The notes under the pieces: generated by a model
Database searches by the model: none
The model's input: the letters and a program-made list of their open reading frames with translations, nothing else
Told to the model about the DNA's origin: nothing
Shown here: positions 54,768 to 64,000 of the stretch, one piece after another
How positions within the stretch are numbered: the stretch's first letter is position 1
How the letters are laid out: each line of letters begins with the position of its first letter
Assembly: GCF_000143415.4 (NCBI RefSeq)
Contig: NW_003314341.1
Coordinates: 584,394-648,393 of the forward strand
Length of the DNA: 64,000 nt
DNA from: Selaginella moellendorffii
Lineage: Eukaryota > Streptophyta > Lycopodiopsida > Selaginellales > Selaginellaceae
Reading direction: 5' to 3'
Translations under genes and position numbers: made by a program

Positions 54768-56481
54768 TGTGAGACACAAAATCCCTAGGCCCCAAAGTGG
54801 AGCCAGAAAGGGTGCCACGTGGTAGTGGCTGAAGCGAGAGCCAAACGAGCGTAACACGTTTGGACCAAAAGCTCCGATTTGAAAAGTCAAGAGCGGGAGT
54901 GGAACTCCCAAAGAAGTGCTCGAGGAACGAGCACGGAGCGAGCAAAAAGCGAGGCTCCAAAAAGGGACCCAAAAGGACCAACACATGACACGTGGAAGTG
55001 TCCGAGATGGACTTGAGTTGGAGTCCGAAGTGGAGTCCGAGATGGACTCGAGTTGGAGTCCGAAGTGGAGTCCGAGATGGACCCGAGTTGGAGTCCGAAG
55101 TGGAGTCCGAGATGGACCCGAGTTGGAGTCCGAAGTGGAGTCCGAGATGGACCCGAGATGGAGTCCGAGGTGGACCCGAGATGGACCTGAAATGGAGTCC
55201 GAGATGGAGTCCGAGGTGGACCCGAGATGGACCCGAAATGGAGTCCGAGATGGAGTCCAAGATGGACCCGAGATGGAGTCCGAGATGGACCCAAAATGGA
55301 GTCCGAGATGGACCCGAGATGGAGTCCGAGATGGAGTCCGAGATGGAGTCCGAGATGGAGTCTGAAGTCGAGACCGAGACCGGGACCGAGACCGAGACCG
55401 AGACCGAGACGGAGATCGGGACCGAGAACGAGACCGAGGCCGAGGCCGAGTCCGAGTCCGAGTCCGAGTCCGAGTTCAAGTCTGAGAGGGTGAAAGCCCA
55501 AAGCGTTCGTCTCCCAGACCCTAGGGGGTTTGGTGAGCTCCAAAAGTATAGTAGGGGGAGGACTGCAGTGGAGCCAGTTTGGCCAGGAAAGGCCAGTTTG
55601 GCCCAAGAAGGCCGGACCCAATGTTGGGTGATGAGCTGCCCACTGGGAAGTCCAAGACTAGAGTGACCACGGACCGACAAGCGGGGTAGCTTGGTGAAGT
55701 GTTCAAGAGCCGGCTCTAGTTCCCCCGGGAGATCGACTGGCCGATGCTCCCAGTCCAAGTGTGGGTGGCACTACCTACTTGGATACATGTCGTGGCTCAA
55801 CGGAACCTCGCTCTAAGCCCATGGCTAGAGCACCTAAAGGCGGAAGGCGGGGAGAGTACCCAGGTGGCTCGCGTAAGGCCACGGTGTTTCGCAATGTTGT
55901 CCCAAAGGCCCAGACTGTGGAAAGGAAGAGGAGCAGTCCTCTGGGGTAGTGACCAAGGACACAGTCGTGCGGTGAGGAAGTCCCAGAGGGCCGTGGGACT
56001 TAGTGGTCGGGCCTATGGCCCTCGATCCAGTGGCAGTGTCGGCAAACACGGCCAGGGGCAGAAAGGGACTTAGTGGGGACTGACAGAGGGATATTGGGGA
56101 AGGCTATTCCCCTTGTCGGTGGGCATCCTAAGGATGCTAAGGAGTGGATCTGAGATGACCACTCACGGATGGTTTGCCTAGTCTTGGAGAGCCAAGACTG
56201 TGATGCAAGTGGTATTGGACTACTAGTGTGGCAAAGGTGATTGGGCATGGCCTTAGCGTAACAGGCTGCCATGTCGGTGGTACCTTTGAGTGTCGGTCGT
56301 GGGATCAGACACGTGGAGCACTTGGACCAAGTGCAAATGTTGAGTGGCATGGATGCCATTCTCGGGGCTAGCAAGTCCCGAGTCCTGAATTGGACTTATG
56401 GAGGTTGTGATTGAGACTCCTCCAAGTGGTCGGAGGTGTGGTTAAGTGACTAAAGTAGAATGGAAAAATTAGTCGCTTACA
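54768..56481 (+). repeat. 3' LTR of the LARD-like element
   Basis: 1,714 bp; hexamer array at about 55,002-55,482. Differences from the 5' LTR include GAGCGTAACACG against GAGCATAACACG and array length. Open frames across 54,667-55,758 are array by-products. Confidence 0.92.
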
Positions 56482-58828
56482 CCTAGCAAATAATGGATAG
56501 GAGGTGTTATCTAATGTCTAAGGTTGCAGAGACAAAAGAAATCCATCTATTCGAATAGGATAAAGCTAAAAGGGATTTTGGTAAGGCTAATGACAGGCAT
56601 ATAAAAGCCTATAAGTAGCAATATTAATCTTGGTGTGAATTAAGGAACCACTCCCTAGGATATTAAGTAAGTTCATCCCTAAAAATACTTGTTAAAGCAT
56701 AGTAGAAAGTGCAAAGCTATCCTCCAACCTAGAAAAGAATAACCAAGGCTTTAGCAAACTAAGGGACAGAGTCCCTTCAAGGTTCCCAAAACAATTTAAA
56801 GTAAATTAGTACCTTGAAAGATAAGTGTAAATAGTTTATAGAATGTGTGAAATCAAAATGGCGTAGCAGAAGTGTGGTTTTAAAACTTGCCTTAAGACGA
56901 GGTTATCAAGGTTGGGAAAGTAGTTCCCGAGTGTTCAAAGAGATAGCTTTAAACAAAAGTTGATGTTTAAGGACTTTTACACTTATGCAAGAAACTATGT
57001 TATACTGGTCAAATGACTTACTAAGCAAGATTGGCAAGTCAAAGGAACAAAAACCTTAGTTGAAAGTGTTGACTTCAAAAAGGGTGGCCTATGAGGCCAA
57101 GTATGGAAGAGTCTATGCATTGATCACAGATTTGTCAAATGAAAGGACTTGGCAATGTGGAGGAACTAGGTTCCTAAATTGTGATCCATAGCGCACTTTA
57201 GGTATAAATTAGAACACTGGCGTGGAGAGTCGCGCCAGACATCTTAAATGATATTGTCTATAGATGCATATATAAAGGTTGGGTTCGAGTCCCAACCCTT
57301 TAGTGTTTAGATTTGAGTCCCAACCCTCTAATGTTTAAGTTCAAGTCCTAACTCACTAGGGTATAGTGATGATTTGAAATATGAAAACATTTATTTTTCG
57401 GTTGTCATGGACTTTCGGTAAAAAGATTAACTTGGGCACACTACTAAGCAAAAGATGCCCTAAAGTCATGATGTACAGTGAAATTGCTTAGTATGAAAAC
57501 TTAGCATATTTAATTTGAATACTTTGGTGCAAGTGGCACCAAAGACATGGTGAATAAGATGGGGACACTTAAGCTTAGTTGCTATAGACCCTTGGTTGGA
57601 AGGGCTAGCTTGGGTGCACTGCCAAATGTGGGAGATACCCTCGGGGTCATGGTTAACAACTTAAAGGTTTAAAAATCCTAGTACCTATTAGCAAATTTGT
57701 TAAGATGTTAAGGTAATATTACTATGTGATCTTGTGGCTAAATAATGACAAAGCCTTTGTTTAGTTAAGAAATAAAATTCCTAATTCAAAGTATTGATTT
57801 GAACTATTAGTAATTGTATAACTTGATCAAGATGACCAAGTGGGAAGGACACCTAAAGAAAATGGGTTGTGTCAATGTGATACCATAGTGAGTCTAAAAA
57901 AAATGTCTCTAGAAAAGACTTATGGGAAGGTCACAAAGTTAAGCCATGGATAAAACCCATAGTAGGAAATGCTAAAAATACCTATTAAGGGTAAACACCT
58001 TCTAAACTTAACAAAGCAAAGCCTTTGCCATAAAATTGAAAGGATACCTTAAATATGGAGGTAGTGATCTTATATTACTTGGTGCAACAATCAAAGAATA
58101 AAAGCAAAAAACTAATGGCCAAAATTAAGCCATGAAAATCATTGGAAAAAATCTAAACAGCAAAGTTGAGCAAGAAACACTTATATGTTGGATGCTAATG
58201 GATTGTGGAAAAGGGAATGTGTTTCCAAGAATGAATTCCTAAATGTTCCAATTTGGCAAAAGTGAAAGTTCCAAGGGAGGGAGTTGCAAGATAGCCAAAT
58301 AATAGGGCCATGAACAACCTTAGCACAAATTATGGATAAATGAAATTTAATACCTAAAGTAGCATGAAATAAAAAATAAGATATGGTGCTCTTAATTAAA
58401 GAACTTCTTAGGATAGGGAAGTGGAGTTTAATTAACATGTACAATACAAGGTGTCGAAGACACCCAAGAAATTGACTTTGAGAAGACAAAATTGAAAGTT
58501 CTAAAATATGATGGTTATGTTAATGGAAATTGATACTACTCGAGAATAAGTGATTGGATTGAGATAAAAAAGGTGTCTTTAACAGATTTAACAAAAAACT
58601 AAACCAAATAAAAGAAGAGAACCACCACAAGTGGTTTAATGAGTCTATAATTCAGAGAGACTATGCTCTTCAGAGGATGGGCAAGGCATAGTGAGCATTT
58701 GGTGTTAAACCATTGACAAATATCGACTGGGTGCCAAGGATGAAAATAGTAATCTATGATAAAGTTACTTTATAAAATAATTTATTATTCAATAAGGACA
58801 TCGAACTTCATCTATGGATGGTGGAATT
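56482..58828 (+). mobile_element. Old LARD-like element interior, third fragment (decayed)
   Basis: Colinear with 52,330-54,767 of the complete element but AT-shifted (for example GGACTTGGCAATGTGGAGGAAC here against GGACTTGGTAGTGCGGGGGAAC there). No genes. Confidence 0.8.
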
Positions 58829-59740
58829 GTGAGACACAAATCCCTAAGCCCAAAGTGGAGTAGAAAGGGTGCCACATAGTAGTGGTCAAAGCAAAAGTCC
58901 AACAAGTGTAACATATTTGGATTTAAGGCTTCGACTTGGAAAGTCGATAGTGGGAGTGGAATTCCAAATGAAGTGCTTAAGGGATGAGCACGAAGAAATC
59001 AGTGAATGACTCTTTAAAAAGGGATACAAAAAGGATTGATACATAGCTCCTAGTGGGGGTGGCACTACCTACTTGGATACCTGGCATGGTTTAATGGAAC
59101 TTTGCTCTAGCCTCATGGCTAAGGCAAACAAAGGCGGAAGGTGGAGTACCCACAAGGTTTGTATAAGGCTATAGTGTTCCAAAATTTTGTCTTAAAGTCC
59201 CAGGTTGTGGAAAGGAAGAAGAGAAATCCCCTGGTGTAATGACCAAAGATACTACCACATGGTGAGGAAGTCCCAGAGGACAGTGGGACTTAGTAATCAG
59301 GCCTTTGTGCCTTGGCTCAATAGCGGTGTTGGCTGTGGATGAAGAAAGACATGGCGGGGACAAAAGAAGGAATTTCCTATGTCTCTAAGAATCCTAAAGG
59401 TGCTAAGGGATGACCACTCATAGACGGATGGCGTAGTTTTTGAGAGATGGGATTGTGATACAAGTGGTCTTGGACTATTGTTGTAACAAGGGTGAATGGA
59501 CATGGCCTCAGTGTAACGGGTTGATATATCACTGGTACCTTTAGGTGTTAGTCATGGGATCGCACACATGGAGCACTTGGACCAAGTGCAAAGGATAAGT
59601 GGTATAGATGCCATTCACAGCTAATAAGCCCCTAAATTTGGAATAAGATTTATAAAGGTTGTGAATGAAACTCTTTCAAGTGATCGGATGTATGGTTAAA
59701 TAACTAAAGTAGAATGGAAAATTTAATTGCTTATAGTCCT
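58829..59740 (+). repeat. Old, shortened LTR of the decayed LARD-like element
   Basis: Starts TGTGAGACACAAATCCC and ends near TTAATTGCTTATA, matching the young LTR, but it is only about 0.9 kb because the hexamer array and adjoining part are missing (joined near 59,040). The absence of the array shows that it is dispensable or readily lost. Confidence 0.8.
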
Positions 59741-60665
59741 TCTCTCACTAGTCTAAACAAATTTTTCTAACCTCATTGCCATCTTCACTCTTCAAGCCAC
59801 AACATAGTAATGGTTATTTCTTCCTTGAATATAAAGCATTGGCAGCATGGTCATCATGTTGAATACCCCATAGACTATCCCATTTACTAGAGTTGACTGA
59901 CAGTTTTGGTGAAAAGATTTTAAGTCTTAATGATAACATCAGTTAACATTACTAGAAAATCTTTCTTGACCTTCTATTGCATATCCATTGAGCTCAAAAT
60001 TTTGAGGAAACATTACACCTTTAGCAACTCATTATAGGTGCTCATGAAACTAAAGAAAAGATCACGAAACTTGCAATATGCATCCAAAGACAAAGTCTTA
60101 TACTTAATCTATAGCATCTGATTCACAAGATCAACTTCTTCAAACTTTTTGATAAATAAAGTGCAGAAAATTTTCTTCAAATCACTCTAAAAAGTTAGCT
60201 TTAGATTAGCTTTGATATAGTTCTTCCACCACAAAGAAGCATAGCTAGTAAGCTTTGTCACAAAAATAAAAAAATCAACTTCACCTTATCCTCATAAGGA
60301 TTGTGAAATCAATAGCTTTCCCACAATTCCAACTGAGAATTAACATTTTGGCTAGCACAAACATCTGGTGATAACTTCTATTTTGTGATACTATAATTGT
60401 TGGCATGCTTGATGTACCAATAGTAATCATAAACATGAGATTGATTCAACACTTAAGGGTCTAATTTTTAATGAGATTGATAGAATCTTTAACCTCTTTA
60501 ATGTTATTCTAAACTTTAGTAATTTGGTATTCTTGCTGCATGACAATATCATCAAGAGTCTTTTCCTCATCATAAAAACCATTATCACTAATGTGATACT
60601 CTTCATCAAGATTTATATCACACTGAACTGCCATCCCCAAAAGAACATGCTGCTCTGATACTAAT
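59741..60665 (-). mobile_element. Decayed Ty3-type element, gag start and primer-binding site
   Basis: Continues the minus-strand element from 46,806, with a repeated 240-bp overlap. The gag frame can be followed on the minus strand back to an ATG near 60,634 (MAVQCDINLDEEYHISDNGF). Just upstream on that strand is GTATCAGAGCAGC, matching the initiator-tRNA-Met primer site. Many stops. Confidence 0.7.
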
Positions 60666-62892
60666 GAAACTAACAAGGAGCAAACTTAACCTCCCAACCA
60701 CAACACAAGGCATAAAATATTCTTGGAATATTCTGTGGTCAAGCTTGCTAGTGGAGGAGTGCGTATTTAGCTAGGTTAGATCACCACTAAGGATATGGAG
60801 CACTTTTGACTTGGCTATAGAAGCTAAGAAAGACAAGGAAAACATAGGATTAATGACTTCAATACAAGCTGATGGATAAATATATATCCATAAATAATTT
60901 CTTTTAGGTTTCTAATTTGTGAGCTAATTTTCTGTAAATTAATATTAATAGGCAGTATAAACATATGAGAAAATATTATCAAGACACTTGAAGAATTAAA
61001 ATATTTATATATGAAATCAATATTTATCTGTGAAATTAGTTGTATTACAATAAAAACACTTCTAGTTATTTAATAATTAGAAAACTAACACATTGTAATA
61101 ACTGCATTAGAAAAACCTTTAGTTGATAAAATTCCTAAGAGAAAGTATATGAGATTTTAAGTTAAATTAGTCAAGTTTCATAAACAGAATCATTTTTTAA
61201 ATTATATTTAAAATTCTAACTACATAATTAATAGATAAAAATAAGTACTTTATTTCCATGGCATCTAGAATTCCATTGCAACACTGAGAGGGGTTTAGTT
61301 CCAATCCATAGTATGCTCTATATGCCACATAAGGTTTTCAATCTTTTGAGAGTAAGGCTTGTGCAATAAGTGTAACAAGAGTTTGGAATTGGATTTTTGT
61401 TCTTTCCAGGACAACATATACATTAATAAGAATTAAAATATTTAAAAAGTCAATTGCAATTACTAAAATATATACAGATTAGTAAGTGAGAAATGATTAC
61501 TTTTTAACTCATTTTTTCTTAATATATTAGTAGAAAATGAATTGTTAAAGATAAGTTTTTATATTTCACCCAGTGAAACTATATTTACCTTCTCTTTGGT
61601 GAAGAGCAATATTTACTTTCTTTCTGGATAAATTTTGTGAGACTCAAAAGGTTAAACCATAAATCCAAAAGTTTTGTGATAGGTTTGAGAATTTTATATC
61701 ACTTGCTAATAACTTGTTGTTCTGGCATTTCTTTTTTATCTTGACAAAATGGCATGGGAAGACTTTGAGGTTCTTTCTTTATTTTCCTATTGTGTTTTTT
61801 CATAATTGTGCAATTTTTACAAGTTCTTGGGATATTATCAATTATACCATTCATCTAAGCCTAAGATATGTTGGATGGATAAATGCTCCATTAATAAGGT
61901 AATAAGTTGTAGAAGTTTAATCACAAAAACATTTTGTTCTGTCAGATATTACCAGCCAAAACAATGTCTAAAATACCTTGTAGGCTCCCAAAACAAATCC
62001 ATAATATACCAAATGTAGCATAAACTTCCCATATGGCCTTTTAGTGCTCTTAAAGGATTTGCAGTGAACTTGTGTATTTTTAATTTGAAATCCTGGGCTA
62101 GACTTCTTCCTACAAATTTATATAACAAAAATCATCCACTAAAAACTTTTGGTCTAAAGAAACTGACATAAGCATGCTCTCAACAGTTAGCAAAAATAGG
62201 TATATACCATGATACCCTATATTGGTAATCTGGTGGACTGATCCTAATGACCACTTACACTTACAGAGATGGCAATAAAAACAAAAAGAATGAAAATCTT
62301 CCTGGTTGTTTCTTCACTGCAAAGAGAACAGAAACAAGGCTCTATATATTTTAAAGAGAAGAAGTTTTATCTAGAGCAATATGATACATATAAAGTTGCT
62401 AATGAGTGATGGATGATTTGAAACTAGACATAAGAGTGGATCCAAACTTACCACTAGCCTAAACATACAAATGTAAAGTTGTGATCCTCTACTTCATAGT
62501 TACCCACAAATACAATTTGGTGATATGTTCTTTCTAGGCAAGAGACTATAGCTGTGAAGTACATTAGAATTATTAAGTTTTGAGCTTAGCATAAAAGAAA
62601 TAATTTGTTGTATGCAATGGTGCTTAGTTTGATTAATAATAGTGTTATTCCTCTTTAGTGTTATCTATTAATTTAATTGATCAATAAAAATAAACACAAG
62701 ATTAAACTTACTGATTAGATGGTAGAATAAACTATTTATAAATTTTAAATACAAGATTAAGATAAATAAATATCAATTGTTAGATGGTAGAATATCCTAG
62801 AATATCCAACATATTCTAGGTATATCCACTTTGCTTAAAATAGCATTAAGCACTTTGATCGAATATACTATTCTAAACATAATAATTGCAAC
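60666..62892. repeat. AT-rich LTR-like and unclassified repeat DNA
   Basis: About 60,666-60,760 resembles 43,360-43,470 (AACCTCCCAAC, then ATTCTTGGAATATT), as expected for the two LTR ends of the minus-strand element. At 61,680-61,735 there is a short gypsy pol scrap like the RNase H to integrase junction of the element at 19-24 kb. 62,150-62,640 is the right copy of the 500-bp repeat. The remainder is AT-rich and I see nothing else in it. Confidence 0.55.
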
Positions 62893-63137
62893 TGTGAGGG
62901 CCAAGTGTACAGCTACAATGCCGTATACTAAAATTAGCATAGTGAGATTTTGGTAGGCATTGGATTAGTTTCAATCTGGACCACTCGCTCTTATATATAA
63001 ACTAGGGTTTTTGGGCTAATTGATATACACATTTTCTATATTCCCTTTTCATATTCCATGCACTCACATTAGTGGAAGTGAGGGGCACCTTTGATTGTCC
63101 CTAAGGAGTGCTTGGATTTGGGATTTTGGTTTAGAAA
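62893..63137 (+). mobile_element. Gypsy LTR (176 bp) plus primer site and leader fragment
   Basis: 62,893-63,068 begins TGTGAGGGCCAAGTGTAC and ends CACTCACA, the same LTR as in the 19-24 kb element, in plus orientation. Leader sequence follows (GTGAGGGGCACCTTTGATTG, GGATTTGGGATTTTGG) until it is cut at 63,137 by a LARD LTR. Confidence 0.85.
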
Positions 63138-64000
63138 CTATGAGACACAAAATCCCAAGGCCCCAAAGTGGAGCTAGAAAGGTGCCATGTGGTAGTGGCT
63201 GAAGCGAAAACCAAACGAGTGTAACACGTTTGGACTAAAAGCTCCGACTTGAAAGGTCGAGAGCGGAAGTGGAACTCCCAACTAAGTGCTCAAGGAACAA
63301 GCACGAAACAAGCAATAAGTGAGTCTCTAGAAAAGGGACACAAGAGGACAAACACATGACACGTGGCAGAGTCCAAGATGGATTCGAGATGGAGTCTGAG
63401 ATGGAGTCCGAGATGGACCGAGATGGAGTCTGAGATGGAGTCCGAGATGGACTGAGACGGAGTCTGAGATGGAGTTTGAGATGGACCCAAGATGGAATCC
63501 GAGATGGAGTCTGAAAAGGACCCCAGATGGAGTCCAAGGTTGAGACCGAGACCGGGACTGGGACCGAGACCGAGGCTGAGGCCAAGACCAAGCCCAAGCT
63601 TGAGCCGGAGTCCGAGCCCGAGCCTGAGTCCGAGTCCGAGTCCGAGTTTGAAGTTTGAGTTTGAGAGGGTGAAAGCCCAAAGCGTTCGTCTCCTAGACCC
63701 TGGGGGGTTTGGTGAGCTCCAAAAGTATAATAAGGGGGAGGACTTCAGTGGAGCCAGTTTGGCCAGGAAAGGCCAGTTTGGCCCAGGAAGGCTATACTCA
63801 GTGTTGGGTGATGAGCTGCCCATTAGGAAGTCCAAGACTAGAGTGAACACAGACCGACAAGTGGGGTAGCTTGGTGAAGTGTTCAAGAGCCGGCTCTAGT
63901 TCCCCCAGGAGATTGACTGGCCAATGCTCCCAATCCAAGTGTGGGTGGCACTACCTACTTGGATACCAGGCGTGGCTCAACGAAACCTCGCTCTAAGCAT
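63138..64000 (+). mobile_element. LARD-like LTR, 5' part, running off the window
   Basis: Begins near TGAGACACAAAATCCC and follows the family LTR, with a shorter hexamer array at about 63,370-63,660, then the unique downstream part. It continues beyond position 64,000, so it cannot be told whether this is a solo LTR or the 5' end of another element. Open frames at 63,235-63,886 are array artefacts. Confidence 0.85.

Larger units (their letters stand above)
49187..56481 (+). mobile_element. Complete non-autonomous LTR retrotransposon, LARD-like (7,295 bp)
   Basis: Two LTRs (49,187-50,831, 1,645 bp; 54,768-56,481, 1,714 bp) begin TGTGAGAC and end TTACA. Exact 5-bp target duplications CCTAG flank it (49,182-49,186 and 56,482-56,486). 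A primer-binding site TGGTATCGGAGC (50,835-50,846) matches the initiator-tRNA-Met complement used by many plant elements at 11 of 12 bases. The 3.9-kb interior has no open frame above about 130 codons and nothing like gag, protease, reverse transcriptase or integrase. Long LTRs around a long non-coding interior define a LARD, which must borrow proteins from an autonomous partner. The LTRs differ by few substitutions, so insertion was recent. Confidence 0.92.

Noticed and set aside
54667-55758. 363-residue minus-strand open frame
   Set aside because: Array artefact in the 3' LTR that runs across the LTR boundary.

Overview
The window is nuclear DNA of a land plant. The sequence suggests a lycophyte such as Selaginella moellendorffii. 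Introns are very short (mostly 45-90 nt) in GC-rich exons, genes are packed with gaps of tens to a few hundred bases, and the families are plant-specific (tau GST, clade-D PP2C, PLS-type PPR, DUF1639). The organism name is an inference; no database was searched. Exon coordinates were worked out by hand from splice signals, reading frame and family conservation, and most CDS lengths close exactly in frame. || LAYOUT. 1-14,044 is a compact gene island: a 5'-truncated R3H/G-patch protein, a RING-CH ligase, an RZ-1 type RNA-binding protein, MOS4/SPF27 (-), AP-2 sigma, CDC73/parafibromin (-), a tau GST, TRM13 (-), a DUF1639 protein and a plastid-type AI-2E/UPF0118 membrane protein. 14,045-24,300 is a retrotransposon nest: an old, AT-decayed Ty3/gypsy copy whose gag-protease block is inverted and which carries 5S-rRNA-derived sequence, with a younger copy of the same family (19,210-24,136, minus strand) inserted into its 3' LTR. 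24,491-42,664 is a second gene island: poly(A)-binding protein, two secreted glycine-rich proteins, a CTD-type phosphatase (-), an ANKRD39-like ankyrin protein (-), COG6 (-), a clade-D PP2C, an unknown 180-aa protein (-), tRNA-Pro(AGG), TIPIN, an intronless PPR gene, the minor-spliceosome protein U11/U12-65K (-), an unknown 125-aa protein (-) and an F-box pseudogene. 42,650-64,000 contains no gene I can support. It is a second nest: a decayed minus-strand Ty3-type element, split by a cluster of non-autonomous, long-LTR elements (LARD-like). One of these is complete (49,187-56,481, 5-bp target duplication CCTAG). Another is an inverted solo LTR (46,934-48,824, target duplication GATAT). || HOW THE GENES RELATE. 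There is no operon logic. Several genes serve nuclear RNA processing and transcription (RZ-1, MOS4, CDC73, PABP, CTD phosphatase, U11/U12-65K, R3H/G-patch); others serve membrane traffic (AP-2 sigma, COG6). Neighbours share divergent promoters (MOS4/AP2S, 87 bp) and have nearly abutting convergent ends (AP2S/CDC73 stops 8 bp apart; PPR/65K stops 24 bp apart). || MOST INTERESTING. (1) TIPIN's last intron and terminal exon look like an antisense duplicate of the last exon of U11/U12-65K, and the two copies flank the intronless PPR gene as direct repeats. (2) A non-autonomous LTR family has 1.6-1.9 kb LTRs carrying long, length-variable hexamer arrays that stay open in several frames on both strands. 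(3) 5S-rRNA-derived sequence sits in an interleaved inverted arrangement at the junction of an inverted gypsy block. (4) Three of the genes need GC-AG introns.
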